Counted from the first letter of the stretch, positions 36,801-48,691 are shown. The stretch: 64,000 bases of DNA from Musa acuminata AAA Group (GCF_036884655.1 NC_088357.1:10579501-10643500); one strand, 5' to 3'. The notes: a model not told the origin generated them from the sequence alone. Translations and numbers: made by a program.

Positions 36801-39207
36801 TGAGCGCCTATTTAAATCACTGGTCTCATAAGATGCTGAGCTAGGGATTGGGTTCTGATATTTAGTTTGTCTACTAAATTGGACATAATTCTGGCTGACT
36901 ACATGTCCTAATTTGCCAAATAACTTTATATATGTGAATTAAAGTAGTGAAATGGAGTTACTTGTATATGGTTTTCTTGCTTATACTCTACTTTGGTTTT
37001 ATTTCTGCTTTTTTTTTTGTACTAATCGCTCATAAGAATTGCTTTTTCTTAATTTATAAAAATATGATGGATGATTCTGTCTTCTGAAGGACAGTGTATG
37101 GTCTTCTCTACCACCGATCAACATCTCATCCGAAAAGCCATCTAAATCTATTATAATGGCAGTGGCATCTCAAGACTCTGCATCGTTTTTTCGTGACCGA
37201 AGTCTTGGTGCCGAATCTCCGATCTCTGTAAGTTAGTAGCTTTGGCCTTGCTTCCACAATTGGTCAATGGAGCATTATTATTTTTATCTTCTAATTAACA
37301 TTTTTGCTAATTGTAACATTCATTGATATAATTGATAGCTATTCTTTCGTTATGCTTAGGGTTTGATTGCATTGCTGGCTGCAGTTGATGCCCTTTCCCA
37401 TGTAGACGATCTAAATGAGCTTAAGAAACAGGTAGCTTTTATGTTTTCCATCATTTACTGTCCATCTGCATCTTCCTCCCTCTTGATTGTTGGGGTTCTC
37501 GACATATTTGATACAAAAATAAATTTTGTTCTATTATATTTATGTTTTGGCATAATGTATATTTTATGTCACACATTCAATTTACTACATGTAATTTTTG
37601 GAATTATGAAGGCTAATTAAAATATAACAATCATTTAAACGAATTTGGATCCATGGAAAAACTTTATCTTGAATGATGGCGAGCCCCTCAAATTTGCGCT
37701 AGTTTCTGGGAGCAACCCTTATAAAATTTTTTTCAAAAAAAACTAATAGTCTTTTTCCACAATAGGGGTTTATATAAAACTCCAGCTTTAGTTATTATTA
37801 CATAATAACTATTTTCAATGAGTTACCTTATGTGATAAGCATTACTTCTTCCTGGTTTTGCATTATGGTTATGCAAACTGAGAAACATGTTGGCCTTTTT
37901 AAAAATGACTGGTCTTCAATGGGGCGATTTTTTTGAATTAAAGTTATGTTTATTTTAACTCCGTTTGTTTAATATAATATGCAATTTACTTCTGAGTACC
38001 ATGCCATTACCAAAATATGTAGTATGTGTTTTAAATTGTGACACTTGGTCAATTTCTGCCACTCTATCACATTGAAGTGTGCATTGCTATATAATGAAAT
38101 GAAGGTCCCAGTAGATATGTGTGCTGTATTCATTAGTTGAAATGGTTAACATTAGCCGCTTTGGTATTGTATCAAGTGTTAAACTTATACGTGCATTTTT
38201 GCTTTCACCTATATGTGCTGTGCTCATGAATCAGTGGATCATGTACTCAGCAAACTCCCTGCTGTATGGAGCCCGTCCTCACATGTGCTGTCATCTATGC
38301 CTCTGTGCCCTTATATGCATCAAAGTGAAAGTCAACCGATTTAGGTCGAAGTCAGCACTTTAAGAATGAAAGTAAAATTGAAGTAAATTTTTTATTGTAC
38401 AATACCTAAATAGGCACCAAAGTGATGAATACATAGACCTAACTGAATTGCAGCTGCCTTAAAAGATGAATGTATGGGGGTTTACACAATTGTAGAACCA
38501 GTCACAAAAGGCTGATCTGCACAATATTTTTGACCTGTAGTAAATTTCAGATTTGATCAACACAATATATGGGGGTTTTCTGTATACTTTGATATAGTTT
38601 GTGGCTACTTCTTGGGAGAACTTTTTCTTTTCTTAAATGCTGATCTTTTGATAACATTCGTGTTTAGTGTCATCTGTACAACATCTTTAAAAATACTTGT
38701 GATTGTTTAACATGACATGTGTTGTCATATTGAACACCAGAGGTCAAGATTATCAACCTACAATATTATATATTTAGATTATTTGTTGTTATCTTATTTA
38801 TGCTTATGATGCCCTGCTTTTAAAAAAAATTAACATAATGATATACATATGTTTTGTTGCATATTCTGTAGTATTGTAATCCATGCTTCATAGATAGTAG
38901 GTAAAAATAAAACCATTCTTACCTTGTGTCTCAAAAGTGTGCTGTGAAGATGTTGCAATCATATTTATTTGTTAAGTTTGTCGAATTCTTCTGAGGGTAA
39001 CTGCTGTATTATTGTTTGATATTCAGTCTTATCTTTTTGCATTTACCTGCAGCTTGTTTTCGTAGTTTTCACTGGGGAAGCATGGGGATATCTTGGTAGC
39101 AGGAAATTTCTACAAGAATTAGATTTGGGTACAGATGCTGTCAATGGCCTCAACAACACGGTGATTGAACAGGTAGTGTTGTTTGTATGAACTTGATGCT
39201 AGAAGTG

Positions 39208-39249
<42 letters not shown>

Positions 39250-42200
39250 ATATAATATAATATAATATAAGCACTGAAAAGGATTTAAATACAGGTATGT
39301 ATATAATACTTTTCTATTGGCAGACTTCTATAGTGTATGGGTATTGCATTAGTACAGTCAGTCTATTGTATAATGATAATGGATCTGACCAGTAAATACC
39401 ACTTGGTATGGTCGGTCCAGTTCAATAATTGAAAACTTGCCCTGTATAATTTACCAATAGTTTTATATTGTTCTCAATATAAGTTTTATAATGATAATGG
39501 ATCTGACCAGTAAATACCACTTGGTATGGTCGGTCCAGTTCAATAATTGAAAACTTGCCCTGTATAATATACAAATAGTTTTATATTGTTCTCAATATAA
39601 GTTTTATATTGAGAAGAAAAGAACTGTTAGTATCTATAATTAAAGTTTTATATTGTTCTCATTCTTCTATAGTAAATGCTTGGCTTTTGTGAGATACCTT
39701 GAACACCACATTGAGAGTCCTGCTGTACTTATTATCCACTGTGATTATTACAAACTAATAAGATTCAGAAACTTGGATTCCATCTTTATTCAACAGTTAA
39801 CCTGTAGATACTCTAGGCACTTGCGGAGGATAACTGTATTTTACTATAAGCTATTTTGACATTTAGAACACTTACTACCACTGATTGTTGTAGCATGAAT
39901 GAATGTCCTGGTATGATTACTAAAGTAATTATTAATGGTCTGTAGTTTGCCCTTAAATTCACAAGCTTCATATCTTCCATATAATTGCGTATGAAGTTAT
40001 GTTCTTCAATTATGGTTAGGTATTGGAGATCGGATCTGTTGGGAAAGGCTTAGATCAAGCTACCAGGGCCACAACCTTCTATGCACATGCAAGAGGGGTA
40101 TGCTTCTGAGATCGACTAGTTTTCTTCTGCATGGTGTCATATGGCTACCATATCATTTTTATTTCTTTAGACATAAATGATGTGTTCTTTTATATGTACA
40201 GCTGCATCTTTTTTGCTTGGAATCTTCGATCTTGACCTTTGAACTATGGAATTAAATTTCGTGGCACACTGCCTGTTGTGGCAGGTGCATATCTGTCTGA
40301 TGAGTTCTCAGGTTGTGGACTGCCTTCTTCTAGTAGTTCTGCTTATGCCTCAGTTAGGCCAAAAGCCATACTAAACTGGTCTGCTATGAACCCAGTTTGA
40401 TCTGGCTATCCATGCAGTTTATTCTTTATAAATCAGTCTGATCTTGGACAAGTCAAACTAAACTTGCCTTATGGCTTTGTGGCGACTATATCATCATGAA
40501 ATCAAGTGTTTACAGAAGGCATGATCTAAACAGGAAAAATAATTAACAGATTGTCTATTGTCTTGATGAATTTGAAGTTCCACAGCATAAGATAAGAAAA
40601 AGAAACACACACATGTTATATATTTTGATGGAAGCAGATCGTTACAAAACCTAGTTTTTTAGCTGAAAACTTTCTCATGGTGACAATTTTAGTGTCAACG
40701 TTTTCATTGTAACCAAGCTATGATTAATCATGTGATTAATCATTTGTTGCATGATTTTCACTGATTATTCATGGATGTGCCATCTTAATTTTTTCTTGTA
40801 TTATACACAATGCAACTTGTTTAAAACCACTGAATAAAAGTTTATTTGTTTCTTTAATTGTTGGACTGTTTCCCTAGACAATTTCTCCTTGAAATAGCCT
40901 TCTCCATCATAATTTTTTTTGCTAAAGCAAAATGGTGTATAGCTGATGGAAACGAGTACAAAAATCAACCTTCATATCAGAATGAACAAGCAAAAGAAAC
41001 TGAGGGGGCCAGTCCCATCTCTCTATCCCTGTGAGCATGATTAGCCAACTAGTTGGTGAATCGATTCCCCTCCCTAGATACATGATCAAGAACATAGCTA
41101 TCAAAATATTTTAATAGAAAAAGCATGTCTGTGGTTACAGCCATCAAATGCCAAGGAATGGTATTCAAAGAGAGAAGCATGTGTAATAGGCTTTGGGAGT
41201 CAGCTTTATGATGGATGCATTTGATTCCTTCCTGTGAGGCTGCCGAGAGACCTTTGACAGCCATAGCTTCACAGAGCAAGATATCTTTTTCAAACGCATC
41301 TGCAATCAGCCAAGATAGGATTACCAGAATCATTTCTAATGACAAATCCAAATCCTCCAAGATTTATGTCATTGACAGATCCATCACATTTTAATTTAAA
41401 CCATCAGAAAAACAACACTTGTCATTAGCCAACACAACAGCTATAATTTTGTGCAACATGCTTAGTAGATCTACTCAAATGATCGAAGGGGGACTCATTT
41501 CTAGTCCTCCCATGCTACCAATGCTCAGTAGTAATGCCAGCCCTAGTGTTCCTACCAGCAGTCCATCTTACATTTTGTTCAACATATCAGTGATTTAAAA
41601 AGCATTAGGCGCCAAGGTCTAAAAACGCCCGATGCGCTAGGCGCTCGCCCGAGCGAAGCGAGGTGCTAAAATATAAAAATATATAATATAATTAATCAAT
41701 ATAATTATTTAAAATTTTAAATAAAAATATGCTATTAAATTAAGAAAATCTAAGATATAAAATCAAAATAATATATTATTAATCTAATAAATATAAATAC
41801 TATTATTAGTATACTGTTAACAGTATACAGAAGGAGAAGAAGGAAGAGGAGTGTAAGGGGGTGCTGACTGAGAAAAGAGGAAGCGACAGCGGCAACGGCG
41901 AGCGACGACAGTGACAGCGGCGAGTAGTGACAGCGGCAGCGGCAACGAGCAGGGTTAGGGTTGGGTAGCGACAGCTGATATCGGTGCTTTAGTTGTTTCA
42001 ATTGAACCAACTAAAGCACCGGAGATCGAACCAAACCTAAAACACTGGTTCGGTCGCTTGGTTTAACCCAGGCGCTCGCCCGAAGCGCTCAGCGCCTAGG
42101 CTCGGGCGAGCGCCCAAGCGGCGCCTCTTTGAAGCGCGTTGCCTAGAAGTGAAGAGAGGCGCTCGGGCGACGAGCGCCCGAGTGCCTTTTTAAATCACTG

Positions 42201-45200
42201 CAACATATAGAACAATGATCAACTCTTGGTCACATGCTTGAAGAAAATTTGCACCTGTTTTATCTAAATTATCCGACATAGCATTGTACAAGGGAAATCC
42301 CTGATGCCATAGAAAGGCAACCGCTTTAAGACATAAATATTATGGGTTCAAGTTACAGAAAAGCCTCTTTGCTTGGTGGTAGCCTTGTGCATTGATCTAC
42401 CCATTTTTATTGAACATGGTTTTGTCCAAGATTTCAAATCTTGATTGTATCAGTTGGTATGGGTTGGAATTTACTGATTCAATGAGGTATCGGTATCAAA
42501 ATATATTGCTCGATACCAATACAATGTTACTTTTCTGTAGTTATTTTTATTCAGTGATATCATACCCATCTACATGGTATACTGGTATCATACCCATCTA
42601 GTAAATTACCAAAAGCGTTACCAGGCTGTTATCCACATTATAACACTCCAGTTTTTCAGATACTGGTCGGCTCAATACATATTGGTTGGTATTTATCTGA
42701 CTGACCGAGGACTGGTTTGGGCTGGTCATATAAGTTTGTCCTGGTTCGTATTTGTTTTTTTAGTTTTTCAATGATGCTGGATAGTACAAGCCAGTGTATC
42801 ACTCAGTTTTCCAATACCAGTTCTATCCATTGTCTAAATCAGTATCAGACTGAGATCTATATCCTTGTAACCATCCAGAAGTTCAAATGGTAATTTCATT
42901 TTTAATAGGTAAGTACATATTTTATGAATTACAAAAGGTTATGAAGTGACATCCAAATGTACAAAATTTGGCTAATTTAAATAACAAGGCTAAGTTTTGT
43001 GCGGGAGTCCTACTTTAGCTTAATCATATAAGCAACGTCAAAGATCCTGGATGCTCTTTTTAGTCGAATTAGGCTTTTGCTATACAGTTGTGAGTCCTGA
43101 ATTTTATTTTAATTAATCACAAGTTGTCATCTTTAATCATACAATTTATGCCAGGTCAAAGCTTTAATTCTTCTTTCCAATAAGTTATTTGTGATTCTGT
43201 AGGATTCATCTGTTACAAAAGATATGCTGACGGCCTTACAAAGTGCTAGTGATTCGCTTGGTTCAGACAATGTCAAAATCAAAGCTGCAGATGTATCAAA
43301 TCCTGGTATTCCACCATCTTCACTGATGACATTTCTGAGAAAGGTTGGTAAATATAATTGTTTGGCCAAGTATTTTGCAATGAGAAGTATCCTCCAAGTT
43401 TTAAGCCTTTAGGCTGACCCAGGGTATACATGATGGTAACATTGCTGTATTTGCAGCTTGTTATATTCCTTTATATCTTAGCATGCAGAATGCAAATTAA
43501 TCTCTGTGGACACTGGACAGTACAACTCACTATTAGATTATTTCACCCTGTTCATAGTCTCATTGGCACTGTCTTTTAAGTAAATAGTAACCAACTGAAT
43601 CTCTTTTACATGTTCTGTCCACACCATCCATTGATAATTTTTATATTAGTCTGGAAAATGCAAACTAATCTTTGTTAACAGTTACAACCCACTATTAGAA
43701 ATTTTCACCCTGTTCCTATTCTCATTTGCATTTTATTTGTCTTCTAAGAAAGTAGCAGCTGACTGAATTTCTTTGCTGTTCTACCTGTACCTGCTACTTG
43801 ATAGATTCATTTTCCAGTCAGGACTTTAATTAAATAACTGCTATATGGTTATTTCACCAAATGCTAGATCCTTATAATTTCTGAAACTTGAGAAAAACTT
43901 ATCAGTAAAGAAAGTTCTCTGTGATAGAATATCACCACTACGCTTTCTAAGACTGATTTTCATGTTCATCTTATTTTCTTGGAATTTTCATGTTCATTTG
44001 ATTTATTGTAGAACTTGTCAAATAATTCTTGACAAATACTTATTGTAGGGTATTTTCATGATCATTTGATTGACTTCGAATTACCACTATTCTGCCTGAG
44101 ACTAGTTTTTTTTTCTTTGGTATTCAATTGCGAGAGTTACCAATCACTTATTTTACTTTCAGGAGTTAATATCATTTTGAGTTTCTTTACTGAAGTACAG
44201 ATGAATTCATAAAGCAACATAATTATCTCAATGCCTGTTCTTGTAAGAGATGAAACATAAATGTTTCAGCATCTTCACCTTACAGTGATTGTATGGATAT
44301 CATTTTTTAGGCTGTACAGTGGAAGTACAAAAAAGTATAAAGCAAGGATTATAATTTTGAATAATATCATCCATACCGGATGGTACCGTACCGGTCCGTC
44401 AGCAGACCGATACACGGACCGTCCACTACCGAGCAGTATTATATATATAATATATATATTATAATATTATATATATATATACATATATATATAATATAAA
44501 TATGCGACATCGCCTCTTTCTCCCCAGCGGAAAAAGGTGACGTCATGTCGCCTCGGCTACATTGCCTAAATTTTTTTTTATTATATATATATATACCGAA
44601 TGGTATACCGTTCGGTATACAGTACCATACTGTAACATACCGAGCGAATGTCAAAACTCCGGTACGGTACGATATTTCAATCCTTGGTATAAAGTACTCA
44701 TCCCAAAAAGATATTTTAATATTTAGTAATCCTTAGTTCGATGCACATGTTAGACTGCATTCGATAAATGTGTTTTGATTTTAGGAATTATAAATATAGC
44801 ATATCATGGCCAACGGCAGTAAGAACTGTACCTTTTTTCTTTCTTTTTTCCCATAGTTTCTGAATATCCAGTCATGTGCTTGACAGTTCCAAGGCTTAAC
44901 TGCTCATGATGAATTTATGTATCTAAGCTGCTAGATGTCCACCAAATATCTTGCTTTAATTATAACTGTAACCTCTCCATGTGAAGCTGATTATAACATG
45001 TCAATTGTGATATTTTTGTTTACTTCTTTGCAGAATTCTTCGGCGGCCGGAATTGTTCTGGAGGACTTTGATTCATCTTTCACCAACAAATTTTACCATA
45101 GTCATTTGGATAGTCCTTGTATGTCTCACTAGTTTATAATTTACGACTTCTTTTCAAATCTGTTATTTACAGATCAAGTTTATGATTTCTATGCAGCAAA

Positions 45201-46434
45201 TATCAACTCTTCCTCAATTGCAGCTGCTGCTGCATTGGTTGCCCGGACTTTATATATTCTTGCAAGTGGTGATTTGACAGTAAATCTCATGACACTTAAC
45301 TCTATAAAAGTTAATGTGTCCTTGGTTGAAGAGTTGGTAGGATGCCTACTGAGTTGTGAACCAGGTTTTTCATGCAGCATTGTCAGGAACTTCATTTCAC
45401 CGAGCAATACCTGCCCAAGTCATTATGTTGGGGTGTTCCTTGATTCGCCTGATACACGATACCCTGAATATGCTGATGATACATCCCGATTTGTCTGGAA
45501 CTTTCTGGCTGATAAAACCTCTGCTCTAAAGGGCAGCACAAGTTCCTGCACTGGCAAGTGCAATAGCATAGATCAAGTTTGTATCGGAGCAGAAATTGAG
45601 GGCAAAGGCAGATGTGTAATATCTACAACCAGGTATTTGCTCTTTCTCTTGCTATAAAGCTTTGAATTTGCCACAGAATTTTCTATAGCTACTGTAATAT
45701 AATGATTGATGTCACTGATGCAAATGATCATCACATTATGACATATGTTGGTTGAAGACTTTCATTAAGGAATACAAGTTACTAATTGAACTGGTTTACT
45801 TTTTAACTATGTGAAAATGATAAATGAAGCACTTTTAAACTGTCAAGTACGCATTAGTGAGACTCATTTGGAACTCTTACCTTATGAGCCTTATATTTCT
45901 TTCTAAATTACTAATATGATGATGGGGTTTCTTTTTGTGCAAGTTTATTTGTCTTGTTGAGCCACCATGGGTAGACCTTGTTGTAGGCGAAGCTTTTGTG
46001 CCCATAAGCTTTCTAGTTATTTTGCATCTGTTAGAAGTCATTAGCTTTATCATACATTGTTCCTCAAATCTCTAGTTGATTTGATGGAGCTCAATGTCTC
46101 TTTTTCTACTGTTTTAAAACTTGCTGTTTCTTGATACATTCTCTTATTAAAGTTCATGCGGCTATGTAGGTATGTTCCTGCTTATTCCACCCGACTCAAA
46201 ATTGAAGACAATGTATGGCATGTAATTCCTGCAAGTACTTTGGATCCTATGGGATCTGTGGATCCTGTATGGACAGAAAGCTTTTGGAATACCATTGGCC
46301 TTCGAGTTTACATGGTGCAGAGTGGAACTTATGACCGGCTCATCCTTGTTGGTGGAGTAGGTGTGACAGTTGCCTCTTATATTGTAACAATAGTGACCAA
46401 ATCTTTTCTTGCAAAGGCTGTGAAAAATGATTGA
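27826..46434 (+). CDS. NCSTN: Nicastrin (gamma-secretase complex subunit)
   Basis: Sixteen exons: 27826-27898, 28239-28352, 28512-28629, 31067-31134, 31255-31331, 31442-31519, 31757-31828, 31943-32016, 37095-37227, 37360-37431, 39053-39172, 40020-40097, 43203-43343, 45034-45118, 45197-45632, 46170-46434. They give 667 aa in one phase, close to the usual plant length. Nicastrin is the substrate-gating glycoprotein of gamma-secretase, working with presenilin, APH-1 and PEN-2 in endomembranes. Seen: signal peptide (1-24), SYPCVRLLNLSGEIGCSNPG, the large ectodomain with an aminopeptidase-like fold, TGEAWGYLGS (300-309, the region matching the animal DYIGS motif), NPGIPPSSLM, paired cysteines in exon 15, and one C-terminal membrane helix (about 637-658) with a short tail. 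Exon 4 is joined best by a GC donor (see separate entry). Introns 3, 8, 12 and 13 contain transposons or their remains. An alternative in-frame acceptor at 45171-45172 would add 8 codons to exon 15. Confidence 0.95.
30440..30990 (-). pseudogene. Decayed LINE fragment, zinc-binding RT-associated (zf-RVT) region, in nicastrin intron 3
   Basis: Read on the minus strand with frameshifts and stops, the region gives KDEIIWCSKNYANFSVNNSW, then WLYKVIWHSCN, then a Cys-x-Phe...NHFFCRCCYSK block. These follow the order of plant non-LTR retrotransposon sequence just after the reverse transcriptase: a D-x-x-x-W...FSVKSAW motif, then a cysteine-rich zinc-binding domain. No intact frame longer than about 73 codons survives. 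Recognition is by motif only and the borders are approximate. Confidence 0.45.
31135..31136 (+). other. Non-canonical GC splice donor, nicastrin intron 4
   Basis: Exon 4 reads ...GATGGATACCCAA followed by GCAAGT. Using GC as the donor joins to the AG before 31255 and keeps the frame (ESDGYPRFSPAEKFP). The GT 4 bp downstream (31139-31140) would give a stop codon five codons into exon 5. GCAAGT is the known strong form of a GC-AG donor. Confidence 0.8.
32829..34066. mobile_element. Diverged hAT-like element, AGGCGCT-rich (nicastrin intron 8)
   Basis: 1,238 bp. Left end CAATGTTGTCAAAGGTGCTA; inwards from the right end CCAATGATGTCAACGACTAT. Flanks CCTATAAC (32821-32828) and GCTATAGC (34067-34074) match at 6 of 8 positions. 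Subterminal GGTGCTAGG and GAGGCGCTCAGACC words resemble the CAGTGATTTAAA family, but the terminus differs. The centre has GAGGAGG-type filler giving short frames. Probably an older relative. Confidence 0.55.
35830..36822. mobile_element. hAT-like non-autonomous element, CAGTGATTTAAA family, copy 2 (nicastrin intron 8)
   Basis: 993 bp with ends CAGTGATTTAAAAAGTACTA (left) and, inwards from the right, CAGTGATTTAAATAGGCGCTC. Flanks GTCTTATA (35822-35829) and GTCTCATA (36823-36830) match at 7 of 8 positions. Inside are an AT-rich block with an approximately 100-bp internal duplication (about 35932-36045 and 36046-36155), then GACAGCAGCAGCGGTGGCG-type filler, then a GGTTCGGTTC...AATTGAACTA segment shared with copies 1 and 3. 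No transposase. Confidence 0.85.
39212..39270. repeat. (TA)n followed by (AATAT)n
   Basis: About 16 TA units run into about six AATAT units, just after nicastrin exon 11. Confidence 0.92.
39369..39604. repeat. 118-bp tandem duplication in nicastrin intron 11
   Basis: Two head-to-tail copies (39369-39486, 39487-39604) differ at two positions (around 39441-39446 and their partners), so the duplication is fairly recent. Each contains CACTTGGTATGGTCGGTCC and TTTTATATTGTTCTCAATA. Confidence 0.93.
40950..42390 (-). pseudogene. Decayed LINE 3' region with RNase H-like domain, split by a hAT-like element (nicastrin intron 12)
   Basis: On the minus strand, 41400 down to about 40955 encodes a broken RVT_3/RNase H-like domain. 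DGSVNDINLGGFGFVIRN comes first. After a frameshift come EKDILLCEAMAVKGL, KADSQSLLHMLLSLN and DHVSREGNRFTN, then a stop, then LANHAHRDREM. The Asp, Glu and Asp positions of RNase H are still visible, and the HVxREGN...LAN tail is typical of plant LINEs and their relatives. Upstream pieces such as WHQGFPLYNAM lie at 42209-42390, beyond the hAT-like element at 41588-42200. There are several stops and shifts, so it is not functional. Confidence 0.68.
41588..42200. mobile_element. hAT-like non-autonomous element, CAGTGATTTAAA family, copy 3 (nicastrin intron 12)
   Basis: 613 bp with perfect 8-bp flanks CAACATAT (41580-41587 and 42201-42208). Ends CAGTGATTTAAAAAGCATTA (left) and, inwards from the right, CAGTGATTTAAAAAGGCACTC. 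Subterminal GGCGCTCGCCCGAGCG, an AT-rich block, a CAGCGGCAACGGCGAGCGAC-type core, and AGGGTTAGGGTTGGG near the core edge are shared with copy 1 in opposite orientation. It is the cleanest copy and the best model for the family. Confidence 0.92.
42427..42867. repeat. GGTAT/GGTATC-rich region, possible decayed CGGTACCG-family element
   Basis: Starts CAAGATTTCAAATCTTGAT and ends with ATATCCTTG, resembling the CAAGG...CCTTG termini of the hAT-like family. It contains many GGTATCGGTATC-type words. No target duplication was found. Confidence 0.3.
44343..44686. mobile_element. hAT-like MITE, CGGTACCG family, copy 3 (nicastrin intron 13)
   Basis: 344 bp with perfect 8-bp flanks GTATAAAG (44335-44342 and 44687-44694). 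Ends CAAGGATTATAATTTTG (left) and, inwards from the right, CAAGGATTGAAATATCGTACC. Inside are GGTACCGTACCGGTCCG, an AT microsatellite and a GGTATACCGTTCGGTATAC palindrome. It has no coding capacity. Confidence 0.92.
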
Positions 46435-46886
46435 TATTTTTTGGTAGATCTAACCGAGTTGGGTTGCATACGGATGCCCCCAGAATCACACTCCAGGGAC
46501 TTGGACTTGTTATATCTAGAAATCACCTTATACTTGTTACAAGAAGAGACTGTCCTGGAACTTTTTATTATTTTTTGTTCTGGTTTACACATTAGAGGAG
46601 CATCTCAAGTGTACCCCTATATTTTTCTTGTCATTTTTATCAGTCAATATGGGGGTTGGAAGTACCACCATCCCTAATAGAAGTTAATTTGAAGTTCAAA
46701 GGCAACCAGCGATAATAGCGTCATGGCTGTTGTGTTTCCTACTGCTGCCATGGCTGTATATTTGGTTTGAAAAGGTAGAACCATCTTGTTTCTTCTTTCT
46801 GGGCAAACTATTTGTATTTTCTGAATCTAATTGACTGTATATTTCCGGATCCTATGTAGCTGAAAATTTTTCAAATGACAGCAGAA

Positions 46887-46966
46887 TTTTGATATCCCAA
46901 CTTGTTTCACTAATATATTATGTCATCATGAACTTTTGATATCTCAACTTGTTTCACTAATATATT
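46887..46966. repeat. 33-bp direct repeat, period 47
   Basis: TTTTGATATC(C/T)CAACTTGT-containing copies at 46887-46919 and 46934-46966 differ at one base. They lie about 450 bp downstream of the nicastrin stop codon. Confidence 0.85.
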
Positions 46967-48691
46967 CTCCCTGCGCATAAGTAGGTGTTGTACGCATATA
47001 TTCATTCTGTAACATCATTGGTCATTTAACCTTTGTTGGTTGGTTTAGTGTAAATCCTAATCTCAATTGTTATATATATAGGTCATCTTCCATGATAGCC
47101 AAAAAGAAAAGAAAGAAAGAAAGAAATGATGGTTGTTGGAGATCAAAGTTCTTTTTCCTAGTCTCCATCACATTTTAGGTCACCTTACGATCTATCTATC
47201 TTCTTCCTTTGGTACAGGCAGTTGTTTCCAAGCCTCAATCAAGCGAATCACCCTAATATTTTTTGGCCTTTTTTTTTCAAAGCAGAAAATGAAGTATCTG
47301 ATGGAACTTTTACCTTTTCTGAAAAATAATGATAAATTTTCAGTAGCTTAAAGAACTCATTAAGTTAAAGCCTCTCCAACATGATTTTGAATTGGACTCG
47401 AATTTCCAACCCATCGTCTATCCACTAATAATACATTCATTAATCACTAGAAAGACGATCATATTTATGTGCCATTACTACCCCAAAAAAAAAAAAGAAG
47501 GGAAAATAGCACAATAGTTCATTTATTAAGGCAAACAAAAACAAAAACATCACGCACTTGCATTAGCTATTCAAAAAATACACTTCGCATATCATATATC
47601 ATATAATATGCATAGACATAAATATGTGTAGTTCCGTCGGTGGGACATCCTTAACAATCATCACTCGTGTGACATGCGGCATCTCGGCAGAGTCCTCTAC
47701 TTGCTCAATAAACATGCATCACTCGTCATGCGTGCTCCATTAATTGAAGGAGTTCCAATACAAAAAGCACAAGGACGGTGGTGAGCGCAGGGGAGCCTCC
47801 GCGGGTTTCCTGTTGCCTCTTCGGTCTCCCAAGGGTTGTTGCAACCCTATTTCCACTTCCAAGAATCCAACCTGCGTGAAATCCAATTTCTACTATTAAT
47901 ATACAACTTCGCATGTCAATCCCTCCCTCTTTCCATCCTCTATTATTATTACTAAATACATTCGGTGCCTGCTTGGTTGCAATGAAATTAAATATCGATG
48001 TATGATGGATTTGTATTGCAGTTCGATTAGTAGCGTATTATCATATCATACAAGTGATTGGTTTTTTACTTTTTTTTTTTTTCCTTTTGGAAAAAAAAAA
48101 CATCATTCTCGTATATTCGGTTCATATTTATGAATTGGTGTGCTCATCTCAACATTTATTATTTCTAAAAATAAAGAACGTGTTTCATATGAAAGATAGA
48201 TAGATCACATCCACTTGAAACAAATAATCCAAATCGATTGAGTTTTGACAAGGACATCCGATTTTGTGATTGCTACAACCAATTGCAACCAAGAATAAGA
48301 ATTATCGAATTGTCAACTTGTTCTATCAACCTTCCGGATAAGAGATAGAGCTATCCGTTTCCTCGAAAGCCTTATCCCCTACTTTTCTTCTTCTCAAACT
48401 CATCACTCTTCCCAAGCAATTAAATTAGTTTTCGAGTACATGACTATGCAATAAACTAGTTCGTGAAAAGGAGTGCATCTATTAAATATTGCCACGGTTT
48501 GGACTTGTTCAAGACATCCCCAATGAATCATCCTATATCTTAACTGTTGAATTACAATGGTAATTGGCATTATCATTTCATCACGGAGAAGATTGCATGA
48601 GAAGACAACAGCAATCTCGTTCCTGTGGCAGTCAGTGGAGCCACAAGTAGCAAGAAGAACAAGATGGACCATTTTATTAACATATCAATCC

